DNA of 64,000 nt from positions 4,945 to 68,944 of the forward strand of contig CAKQGH010000005.1 in NCBI GenBank assembly GCA_934232895.1. The letters run 5' to 3'. Source of the stretch: an uncultured Alphaproteobacteria bacterium. Lineage in GTDB: Bacteria > Pseudomonadota > Alphaproteobacteria > Rs-D84. Shown piece after piece: positions 57,192-64,000 of the stretch. The position numbers were made by a program, and so were the translations under genes. The notes under the pieces are model-generated. The model saw nothing but the letters and a program-made list of their open reading frames with translations. It was not told the origin of the DNA and did not search any database. The stretch's first letter is position 1. Each line of letters starts with the position of its first letter.

Positions 57192-58493
57192 ATGAACCAT
57201 ATAGTGCGATTTTTATCAAAAATAATTCTGTGTGCCGCATTGATGTTTTGCACCCCACTGCATGCCGCGTCGAACATTCCGACAACGGGCGACATCGGTG
57301 AATACGGCGCATGGACCACGCAACATAATCTGGATTTGGTCACGAATAATTTAACAACCGATTTAACCGAATTCCAATCGGGGTTTGAATCGAAACAATT
57401 GGTAAAAAACTATGTCCCAATCGAGGCCAAAGTTGGTATGGCGTTTATGAATGCGCTGTCGTTGGTTGGTGAAATTTTGGATTCATCACTGGTGCGTTTT
57501 GTCGTGATATTTATTATTGCGGCATACATATTCTGGATTATGTTCGATACATATCAAATGATGACCACCAAATCCAATGTGCGTGATTTGGTAAAAAGCA
57601 TTGTAAAGCGCGGCATCACAATTGCGATATGGATTATTATATTGGAAATGGGTCCGGCACGCGTGTTTATGTGGGTGATGGGGCCGATTATTATGGTGGG
57701 AACATACCTGTCCGATTTAATATTAAATTCGGTTGCAGGTATTGCCGGCGTGTCATTGCCCGACACATGTGGCGCCATTCGCGAATATGCCGCGGCGCAT
57801 ACATCAACGCGGATGCTGGTTGATGCTAATGCCGCCGCCGATATGATGTGTGTGCCAACGCGTTTGTCCGGATTTTTCTATACCGCGGTTGCGGCCGGGT
57901 TCAAATGGATGATTGCCGGCATCGGGCACAGCGCATTTACATTTGTTGTTGGTGCGGTATTCGTTGTGATATTTACATATAACGCGTTCAAGTTTGCTTT
58001 TATGGCATTGGGCGTGATTGCCGATTTGTTTATGTCGGTATTGATGTTGCCGTTTACCGCAATTGCCGAAACCGTTGGTAAAACATCGTACAAGGGTATT
58101 GCCGGCACAATATTCAATGGATTTTTGGGCCTGTTCAAGGTTGAATCTTTGTCCGCACAAATTCAACGCTTTATAAACGCGGCGCTGTATTTCGTATCAC
58201 TGTCTATTGTGGTGGCATTGTGTGCGGGTCTGTTGTCGGGCACAATCAGCACGAACATGGCATCAGACATCCCGACATTGGAACATGGTGATTTTATGAT
58301 AACATTGCTGACCGGGGCATTGGTTGCGTACCTGGCCAACCGTGCGGGTGAAATTGCCAAAAACCTGGGTGGCAGTATAAACGACAGTTTCGGCACCCAA
58401 TTCAAGAAAGATGTCGCCCGCGTATGGAACGACACATATACCACGGTGAAAAAATTTGCCGAAATTGTTCGCAAGGATGGCGAGACAAAATAA
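57192..58493 (+). CDS. VirB6/TrbL-like T4SS inner-membrane protein (tandem 4)
   Basis: 433 aa with a signal peptide (FLSKIILCAALMFCTPLHAA). Next are RFVVIFIIAAYIFWIMFDTY, the loop TTKSNVRDLVKSIVKRGITI and GVIADLFMSVLMLPFTAIAE, which matches the layout of tandem 3. Cys residues occur in the periplasmic loop (DTCGAIRE, MMCVPTR). The C-terminal tail is charged (FGTQFKKDVARVWNDTYTTV). It ends the operon, 2 nt before the converging uvrD stop, with no terminator visible in between. Rickettsiales also carry several virB6 genes in a row, there usually much longer. Confidence 0.77.
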   Translation: MNHIVRFLSKIILCAALMFCTPLHAASNIPTTGDIGEYGAWTTQHNLDLVTNNLTTDLTEFQSGFESKQLVKNYVPIEAKVGMAFMNALSLVGEILDSSLVRFVVIFIIAAYIFWIMFDTYQMMTTKSNVRDLVKSIVKRGITIAIWIIILEMGPARVFMWVMGPIIMVGTYLSDLILNSVAGIAGVSLPDTCGAIREYAAAHTSTRMLVDANAAADMMCVPTRLSGFFYTAVAAGFKWMIAGIGHSAFTFVVGAVFVVIFTYNAFKFAFMALGVIADLFMSVLMLPFTAIAETVGKTSYKGIAGTIFNGFLGLFKVESLSAQIQRFINAALYFVSLSIVVALCAGLLSGTISTNMASDIPTLEHGDFMITLLTGALVAYLANRAGEIAKNLGGSINDSFGTQFKKDVARVWNDTYTTVKKFAEIVRKDGETK

Positions 58494-58495
58494 TC

Positions 58496-60604
58496 TTAAT
58501 CAACGAAAATAATATAATTGCGTGCGACCTTTTTTATACCGGTGCGCCGAAACGCAATGGTCAATATGTCGCCCGCATCTTCGATAACAACGCCGCGTCC
58601 CATTTCCGCATGTTCAACCAGGCGCCCAACCGAATTTTTTTGAACAACCGGTTTTACCACGCGTGGCGTTGCGCGCGGAATTTGATTTGAATGCGCATAT
58701 CGCGATGACGCGCCACCACCGAATTCCAAAAAATGATTATCCATTTCAGTTATAAAACGGCTGGGCGAATTATATTGTCGTGAACCAAATACCATACGCG
58801 ACATTGCATTGGTGATAATTGCACGACGACGCGCACGCGTTATCGCAACATAGCCCAGACGGCGTTCCTCTTCCAATCCGCCACCATCGATTGCCATATC
58901 GTTCGGGAAAATTCCATCCTCCCACGCGGGCAGAAACACCGTATCAAATTCCAATCCCTTGGCCGCGTGAATGGTCATAATGCTGACCGCGGGGGCGGCG
59001 GGCGCCGCATCGTTATCATTATCGTCGGCGGTCATCAATGCCGCATGTTCCAAAAATTCCGGCAAAGTATCGTATTTCGCAATAACATTTGTCATCAATT
59101 CGCGAATGTTATCCAACCGGTCGGCGGCATCGGTATCCTTGGACGTGCGCCAATAATTTATATATCCCGATGCGTCCAATATTTTACGCGCCGCATCCAT
59201 TGGTGGCATTGCCGCCCAATCAAAATCAAACGCCGACAAAAATTCCCCACGCGCCGCATCCATTTTTCCGGACAACTGTGCATTACGCAAACCCGACATC
59301 AGGTTGTCGCCCGCACTGCGCAATTTCTGTAATGCCGACGGTCCAAACCCGCGACGCGGTTTACCAATTATGCGCATAAACGACATATCATCAAACGGGT
59401 ATACCAACAGACGCAAATATGCAATTGCGTCGCGAATTTCCATACGGTCATAAAATTTGGTCGCACCAACCAATTTGTATGGAATGCCGCGCGATGTAAA
59501 TTCTTCTTCGAACAGGCGCGACAAACTGCCCGCGCGAATTAAAACCGCAAACGACGAATATTCCGCGCCAGCACCCACGCCACGGGCAATAGTATCGGCA
59601 ATGACGCGCGTTTCATCCCAATCAGATGGCAATGTTAAAACATAAACCGGTTCGCCATTTTCCACACCAGATGCGGTATGTAAATCCTTGCCCAGGCGGC
59701 CCTGGTTATGCCGTATCAACGAATTTGCCGCACCCAAAATGTTTGGCGTACTGCGATAATTTGTTTCCAGACGAATAATTTGCGCATTTGGAAATTTTTT
59801 TTCAAAACCTAAAATGTTTTTTATTTCCGCCCCACGCCAAGAATATATTGATTGGTCATCATCACCAACACAGCAAATATTCGGATTATCGTTATCACGC
59901 GTCAGCATTTCCAGGAACTGCATCTGGGCGCGATTCGTATCTTGGAATTCATCAACCATAATGTATTTGAATTGCCGCGAATACCGCGCCAATATTTCCG
60001 GATTTTTATCAAACAGATGTAATACATGCAATATAATGTCACCAAAATCAACCGCGCCCATACGCGCCAATTCGGCATTATATGCATCCAGTATTTTTTG
60101 TGTTGATGCACCAATCATTGCATCATCGGTGGTGGCCAGGCCGCGATCCTTTATCGCCGATATGCGTTCCACCCAATCAGACGGATTATAATCTTTGGCA
60201 TCCAACGATAAATCGGCAAAAACATTTTTCAATGCAGATTTCTGGTCATCTTCGCCATAAATTAAAAAATCACGACGCAGGCCCGCGGCCGCCGCATTTG
60301 CCCGCAATATGCGCAGACAAATTGAATGGAATGTCCCACACCACAGGTCGCGCACATTCCACACGGAACCATCACCCGCAAATTCGGCAATACGGGTTTT
60401 CATTTCGTTTGCTGCACGGTTTGTAAATGTCAGTGCCAAAACCTGCCACGGCATGGCCAGACCGCGATTTAATATATATGCCACACGCGTGGTCAGCACG
60501 CGCGTTTTGCCTGTGCCCGCCCCAGACAGCACCAACAGCGGTCCATCGGTCGTTTCAACCGATAATTTTTGTTCTGGATTAAGATTTTCTAGATTTAATT
60601 TCAC
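58496..60604 (-). CDS. UvrD/PcrA-type superfamily 1 DNA helicase
   Basis: 702 aa from a GTG at 60604. Motifs: Walker A GAGTGKTRVLTTRVAYIL, LTFTNRAANEMKTR (Ia), MVDEFQDTNRAQM (II), VGDDDQSIYSWRGAEI (III), NYRSTPNIL (IV), TIHAAKGLEFDTVFLP (V) and VAITRARRRA (VI). The C-terminal tail with GRLVEHAEMGRGVVIEDAG is the Tudor-like domain that binds RNA polymerase in PcrA/UvrD. It acts in excision repair and replication-conflict resolution. TATAAT lies exactly six bases before the GTG. Longer in-frame starts would cross dnaQ and are rejected. Confidence 0.93.
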   Translation of the reverse strand: MKLNLENLNPEQKLSVETTDGPLLVLSGAGTGKTRVLTTRVAYILNRGLAMPWQVLALTFTNRAANEMKTRIAEFAGDGSVWNVRDLWCGTFHSICLRILRANAAAAGLRRDFLIYGEDDQKSALKNVFADLSLDAKDYNPSDWVERISAIKDRGLATTDDAMIGASTQKILDAYNAELARMGAVDFGDIILHVLHLFDKNPEILARYSRQFKYIMVDEFQDTNRAQMQFLEMLTRDNDNPNICCVGDDDQSIYSWRGAEIKNILGFEKKFPNAQIIRLETNYRSTPNILGAANSLIRHNQGRLGKDLHTASGVENGEPVYVLTLPSDWDETRVIADTIARGVGAGAEYSSFAVLIRAGSLSRLFEEEFTSRGIPYKLVGATKFYDRMEIRDAIAYLRLLVYPFDDMSFMRIIGKPRRGFGPSALQKLRSAGDNLMSGLRNAQLSGKMDAARGEFLSAFDFDWAAMPPMDAARKILDASGYINYWRTSKDTDAADRLDNIRELMTNVIAKYDTLPEFLEHAALMTADDNDNDAAPAAPAVSIMTIHAAKGLEFDTVFLPAWEDGIFPNDMAIDGGGLEEERRLGYVAITRARRRAIITNAMSRMVFGSRQYNSPSRFITEMDNHFLEFGGGASSRYAHSNQIPRATPRVVKPVVQKNSVGRLVEHAEMGRGVVIEDAGDILTIAFRRTGIKKVARNYIIFVD

Positions 60605-60610
60605 GCGTTC

Positions 60611-60618
60611 ATTATAAT
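60611..60618. promoter_or_regulatory. Shared bidirectional -10 (ATTATAAT) of uvrD and dnaQ
   Basis: ATTATAAT is its own reverse complement, so TATAAT is read on both strands. The minus-strand copy has TTGAAT at a 17-bp spacing and leads to the GTG of uvrD after six bases. The plus-strand copy lies 49 bp before the dnaQ ATG. Confidence 0.6.
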
Positions 60619-60667
60619 ACAGCCAAAGCCAAGATTCAAAAATATATTTTACAAATGGGACGGAATT

Positions 60668-61345
60668 ATGGGACGCGTTATATGCTTTGATATTGAAACA
60701 ACCGGGTTCGAATATTTGCGGGGGGACCGATGCATTGAAATCGGCGCGGTTGAAATGATTGATGGGCGTATTACCGACAATACTTTCCACGAATATATTA
60801 ATCCCGAGGGTAAAATTATTCCCCCAGAAACATATATGGTCCACAAAATTTCCAACGCATTTTTGGAAGATAAACCGAAAATGTCCGTTATTGCGCCAAA
60901 ATTTTTGGAATTCGTTGGTGACGCGCCATTGGTTGCACATAACGGTATTGATTTCGACTTTCCATTTATGAATCACGAATTGGAAATGCTGGGGTTGCCA
61001 CAAATAACGCGCGACCGCCAATTGGATTCGTTGGTCATTGCACGAAACCGCGTTTTTGGGCCAAAAAATTACACGTTGGATGCGTTGGCATCATGGTATG
61101 GCATATCACTGACCGCGCGTGCAAATGCCCACGGTGCGTTGATTGACGCCGAAATTTTGGCCAAGGTTTATCATGAACTGGAAAACACCGCACCGGCACC
61201 CGATATAAACGATGTGATTGCCGAACAACACGCGGCGTTTTTGAAGCATCCGAAAATAGGCGCCGATTTTCCACACCGCACATTCCCAGCGCACGCGGAT
61301 GAATTGGAAAATCACAATGCATTTATTGAAAAAATAACAAAATAA
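60668..61345 (+). CDS. dnaQ: DNA polymerase III epsilon subunit (3'-5' exonuclease)
   Basis: 225 aa. Exo I ICFDIETTGFEYLRGDRCIE, Exo II VAHNGIDFDFPFMNHE and Exo III with HGALIDAEILAKVYHEL are all complete (DEDDh type). The short C-terminal tail (~175-225) would hold the alpha-subunit contact. It proofreads replication. GGGACGGAATT lies before the ATG. It ends at the terminator at 61344-61373. It is divergent from uvrD across a 63-nt gap. Confidence 0.9.
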   Translation: MGRVICFDIETTGFEYLRGDRCIEIGAVEMIDGRITDNTFHEYINPEGKIIPPETYMVHKISNAFLEDKPKMSVIAPKFLEFVGDAPLVAHNGIDFDFPFMNHELEMLGLPQITRDRQLDSLVIARNRVFGPKNYTLDALASWYGISLTARANAHGALIDAEILAKVYHELENTAPAPDINDVIAEQHAAFLKHPKIGADFPHRTFPAHADELENHNAFIEKITK

Positions 61346-61373
61346 AAAATCCGCCAATTTGGCGGATTTTTTT
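61344..61373. terminator. Bidirectional terminator after dnaQ
   Basis: ATCCGCC/GGCGGAT arms flanked by A- and T-runs; it ends dnaQ and, on the minus strand, the Cys-rich secreted protein gene. Confidence 0.85.
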
Positions 61374-63540
61374 ACGTGCTACTTTTCACACACGAACCAC
61401 TTTCCGGTGTATATCCATTGTCACACTTGCACCAAGTGTTCACATACTTTGCTTTATCTTTATCTGTATCCCTAAGGTTCGTCTTTGGTGTTGTCTGGTA
61501 TGTCGAATTATCTGGGCACAGCAACGACTGATAGAACATTTGCGATATATTCTGAATGCATGTGGAACTATCTTTGCAACTGGTTGTATCATTTGCAAAT
61601 ACCGCATACGCACAGGTCAACGCGACATTATGGCATGCCCCACTCATTACCTTGTAAATACTGTCAACACTGGCGCCCGACGACCACGAATTTACCTGGG
61701 TCACCTGTTTGTTATAGCACGACGCAATATCAACCATACATGTCGATGCATAATCGGAAATAATTTGCTGTTGGGCGGCCTTGATATTGACCATGGCGCG
61801 TTGCACATAGTTTACCACAACATCGTTATACGGTTGATAATTATCACCCGAATATGTGTATGCCTGGCATTTATCCAGAACCGCGCGACACAATCCACCA
61901 TCGGTGACCTTTTGCCCCGTGCCGATTTTCTGTAATAAATATTTCACAATGCACGAACCGTTGTTGCCATCGGTTTCCGAACAAACAGACGTGGTTATTT
62001 GCAGGCCATTTGCATTGGTCAAGAAAGTTTTATCAATTATCGCATTATTATAACGTTGCATAAACTTGGTTATATTGGTAATATTCTGTCCCAATATGAC
62101 CGATCCATTTTCGTCAATGTATGTCTTGGTTGGATCCAAACATTTCGTGTAATCGTCGCCGCAAACCATATCATCGGTCATACATGTTTCCAGTGCACCA
62201 ATGCAACCCTTGGCATCATATTGGTTTTTGTTCTGCAACACGGCCAGACGCGCCTTTTGCAGCATACGGTTTGCACTGCGCACATTGGAAACCAATGTTT
62301 CGTTCATTTTTTTCAGGCCCTGTTCGTATGCAATGCAATCCTTGTCAATGGCCAGGTCATAATTACCCGTAATTTGTTTTGATGTGGCACCAACCTCGGT
62401 ACATTGGGACAAAACGGTGCTGCAACGTTTTTTCGCGGCATTGTACAATTCGGTCCCGCGCAGGTTTGACATACTGCTGCTGTTGCCGGTATTCAAGAAA
62501 TCCAGGTTAAATATATCGCCATCGGACGAAAAATCCAAATCCATATCCAAACCGGTGCTGGAATCAGACGCATAGGATGTCGAACTTTTCGGATCCTTTA
62601 TCAATTTTTCAATTTCGTCCAGCATACTGCGGTTTTCGGTGCTATCGGTTGTGCTGGACAAGGCCTCTTCAGCCTCGGTCGCGGTCATAATCGCGCGGAT
62701 TTCATCCGCCGACAGACCGACATAACGAATGCGTTGCGCGACATCGTTTAATTGGGTGTTCGCGTTTTTAACGGCGGTTTCAACCTTGGTATAATTGGAC
62801 AGGTTTGCACTGCAACTGCACCGCTTTTGATTAGAATCAACAACCGAGCAGAATTGATCCATGCATTCGTTGTATTGTTCCTGGCACGATTTATTCAGTG
62901 CCGCGGTTTGTTCCAAACGATCCTTGGCATCTTTGACCTCGTCCGCGGTGGGTGCCTGGGTTGCGGCACGCGCGGTCACGGCACGGGCCTCGTTCCCAAT
63001 GTTTGAACCGGTCTGTTTATCGGTGCCGGCAATGTGGGCACGACCGCCGACCTCGGCTGTGGTGGGACGCAGGGTCAACCCCGCCCGACGAACCGCCGGA
63101 TTGTTATTTATACTGGCCGCGTTTACGCGTGCATTTCGCCCAACCGTGTTTACCGCCGCATCCAGCCCAGTGCGTGATGCGTTTGTTGCGTCGCCCGCCG
63201 TGGCGCGTGCCGAAACACTGGCGCGCGATGTCACGTTCGTTGTGCGCGGCGATGTTGCGTCATCGGTATCATCGGTTGTGGCAACATTTACCGTACGCGA
63301 ACCGCTGCGCACCACTGGGGTGGTTGTGGTTTTAACCGCGCTGCGCGTGGCAACGCCCGTGCGCGCAGATGTCGTGGCGGTGGCCGATTTAGCATCATCG
63401 TCCGATGCACGCGTGGTGGTTGCACTTGATTTGTCGTTTGTACCAGGAATTACGCGTGATGGCGTGACGGCCCCGTCGGCGCCAAACGCCGCCGGCGCAA
63501 AACATGCCAACGCAATAAAACAGGTCAGAAACTTTTTCAT
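61372..63540 (-). CDS. Large secreted Cys-rich protein with low-complexity N-terminal region
   Basis: 722 aa from ATG 63540, with a signal peptide (MKKFLTCFIALACFAPAAFG). Residues ~22-190 are Thr/Ala/Arg-rich and low in complexity. From ~200 there are many cysteines in paired spacing (SCQEQYNECMDQFCSVV, RCSCSAN), helical stretches with coiled-coil character (~240-300) and repeated CxxC-like units (KCLDPT, CTDDMVCGDDY). The end TWCKCDNGYTPESGSC resembles the last Cys motif of other surface proteins in this kind of genome. It is probably exported and disulfide-linked. Role unknown; a part in envelope or T4SS assembly is speculation. TATAAT lies ten bases before the ATG. Confidence 0.65.
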   Translation of the reverse strand: MKKFLTCFIALACFAPAAFGADGAVTPSRVIPGTNDKSSATTTRASDDDAKSATATTSARTGVATRSAVKTTTTPVVRSGSRTVNVATTDDTDDATSPRTTNVTSRASVSARATAGDATNASRTGLDAAVNTVGRNARVNAASINNNPAVRRAGLTLRPTTAEVGGRAHIAGTDKQTGSNIGNEARAVTARAATQAPTADEVKDAKDRLEQTAALNKSCQEQYNECMDQFCSVVDSNQKRCSCSANLSNYTKVETAVKNANTQLNDVAQRIRYVGLSADEIRAIMTATEAEEALSSTTDSTENRSMLDEIEKLIKDPKSSTSYASDSSTGLDMDLDFSSDGDIFNLDFLNTGNSSSMSNLRGTELYNAAKKRCSTVLSQCTEVGATSKQITGNYDLAIDKDCIAYEQGLKKMNETLVSNVRSANRMLQKARLAVLQNKNQYDAKGCIGALETCMTDDMVCGDDYTKCLDPTKTYIDENGSVILGQNITNITKFMQRYNNAIIDKTFLTNANGLQITTSVCSETDGNNGSCIVKYLLQKIGTGQKVTDGGLCRAVLDKCQAYTYSGDNYQPYNDVVVNYVQRAMVNIKAAQQQIISDYASTCMVDIASCYNKQVTQVNSWSSGASVDSIYKVMSGACHNVALTCAYAVFANDTTSCKDSSTCIQNISQMFYQSLLCPDNSTYQTTPKTNLRDTDKDKAKYVNTWCKCDNGYTPESGSCVKSST

Positions 63541-63592
63541 TCTTTGCCTAATTATATCACAAGTCCCCGCCACATAAAAGATGAAAGTTCAT

Positions 63593-63695
63593 ATAAAAAG
63601 TTCAAAGTTCAGAGTTCAAAGTTCAAATAAATAAAGCAGTGCGCCGAATGGCGCACACATTATTTGAACTTTGCACTTTGCTATTTGAACTTTGA
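63593..63695. repeat. ~100 bp repeat, copy 2 (inverted relative to copy 1)
   Basis: The reverse complement of this segment matches 38453-38552 along almost its full length, with only a few substitutions (for example GTGCGCC for GTGCACC in the centre). It lies between the secreted-protein gene start and the rpmA terminator. Confidence 0.85.
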
Positions 63696-63722
63696 AAAAA
63701 TGCCCCGTGCGGGGCATTTTTT
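63695..63722 (-). terminator. Terminator of rpmA
   Basis: AATGCCCC/GGGGCATT arms around GTGC, with A/T runs; it abuts the rpmA stop codon. Confidence 0.85.
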
Positions 63723-63981
63723 ATTTTGCTTCAGGTTCAACGGAAACGGTCTTGCGATCGCCCAAACCTTTCTTGAATTTCACGATGCCCGCGATTTTTG
63801 CGAACAGTGTGTGATCTTTGCCCATGCCGACATTCAAGCCCGGGTGCACAGATGTGCCACGTTGGCGAATGATGATGTTGCCTGGGATAACACGGCTGCC
63901 ACCGGATTTTTTAACACCTAAACGGCGTCCGGCCGAGTCGCGTCCATTAGTGGTCGCCGAACCTGCTTTCTTGTGTGCCAT
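63721..63981 (-). CDS. rpmA: 50S ribosomal protein L27
   Basis: 86 aa. The sequence MAHKKAGSATTNGRDSAGRR and NIIIRQRGTSVHPGLNVGMG is diagnostic. L27's N-terminus reaches the peptidyl-transferase centre; it starts directly at MAHKK, so no N-terminal cleavage as in Firmicutes is needed. AAGGAG is upstream of the ATG. rplU (L21) would be expected beyond the window end on the same strand. Confidence 0.97.
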   Translation of the reverse strand: MAHKKAGSATTNGRDSAGRRLGVKKSGGSRVIPGNIIIRQRGTSVHPGLNVGMGKDHTLFAKIAGIVKFKKGLGDRKTVSVEPEAK

Positions 63982-64000
63982 AATTAAACTCCTTAGCCTT

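Noticed and set aside
60605..61021. N-terminal extension of the UvrD-like gene through dnaQ
   Set aside because: The extension is antisense to dnaQ and unlike any helicase; the GTG at 60604 with TATAAT six bases upstream gives a normal N-terminus.
62861..63577. 238-codon open frame opposite the Cys-rich secreted protein
   Set aside because: Shadow of the Thr/Ala/Arg-rich region; the minus-strand gene has a signal peptide and a promoter.
1..64000. CRISPR arrays, rRNA genes, complete insertion sequences or prophage
   Set aside because: No regularly spaced repeats, rRNA signatures, transposase or phage structural genes were recognised on either strand.

Overview
The window looks like chromosome from an uncultured, probably host-associated alphaproteobacterium with a compact genome. 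Lineage evidence: a GapR/DUF2312 gene next to an RNHCP-domain gene, a type IV secretion system (T4SS) with several VirB6-like proteins in a row (an arrangement best known from Rickettsiales), SPOR and ComEC proteins of alphaproteobacterial type, and a secreted protein with a STGTQYIDT signature that I associate with gut bacteria. Genes are tightly packed with many 1-8 nt overlaps. No species name can be justified from the sequence alone.

Layout. 1-2.8 kb: end of a SPOR protein and a VirB10-like T4SS protein with an extra Ig-like domain and a Cys-rich tail. 3-5 kb: two unknown genes, palindromic repeats and a secreted lectin-like protein behind a structured leader RNA. 5.1-13.1 kb (minus): yidC, lspA, a CPA2 antiporter, rsmA, recR, a D,D-carboxypeptidase and pyk. 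13.2-21.9 kb: gapR-RNHCP, pyrG, comEC/truA, the def-fmt group, rmuC and a HAD phosphatase. 22-27.4 kb (minus): a marR-tolC-adaptor-RND efflux operon with two palindromic operator candidates. 27.6-33.9 kb is the accessory stretch: tRNA-Gln with a GIY-YIG gene, a lipoprotein pair flanked by direct repeats, small lipoproteins, a phosphoesterase, tRNA-Glu and an HTH regulator behind another leader RNA. 33.9-51.3 kb (mostly minus): a kinase-like gene, merR, gyrA, rpmH, a thioesterase, valS, comF, murG-ftsW-mraY, a lysozyme-inhibitor lipoprotein, PBP1A, a degenerate inositol-monophosphatase homologue and rpmE. 51.3-58.5 kb: an unknown gene and five VirB6-like genes, one divergent from a four-gene tandem across a perfect palindrome. 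58.5-64 kb: uvrD/pcrA, dnaQ, a large Cys-rich secreted protein and rpmA.

The observation I rate highest is a candidate undescribed leader-RNA family with three copies (4891-5063 minus, 28243-28486 plus, 33363-33533 plus). Each has, in order, a 5' hairpin, a long-range helix, a local hairpin whose 3' arm can also pair with a second copy of its partner, and then an intrinsic terminator 22-24 nt before a start codon. The paired arms differ in sequence between copies but stay complementary. The genes behind them encode a secreted lectin-like protein, a surface lipoprotein pair and an HTH regulator, which suggests coordinated attenuation of surface genes.

Other points: several genes have TATAAT six bases before the start codon, which suggests leaderless transcripts; a ~100 bp repeat occurs in inverted orientation at 38.5 and 63.6 kb; and several proteins have lost expected parts (an RND adaptor without room for its hairpin, a short Fmt, an IMPase homologue without its metal-site motif, a kinase fold lacking the usual His). 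All functional names rest on motif recognition by eye; no database search was run.
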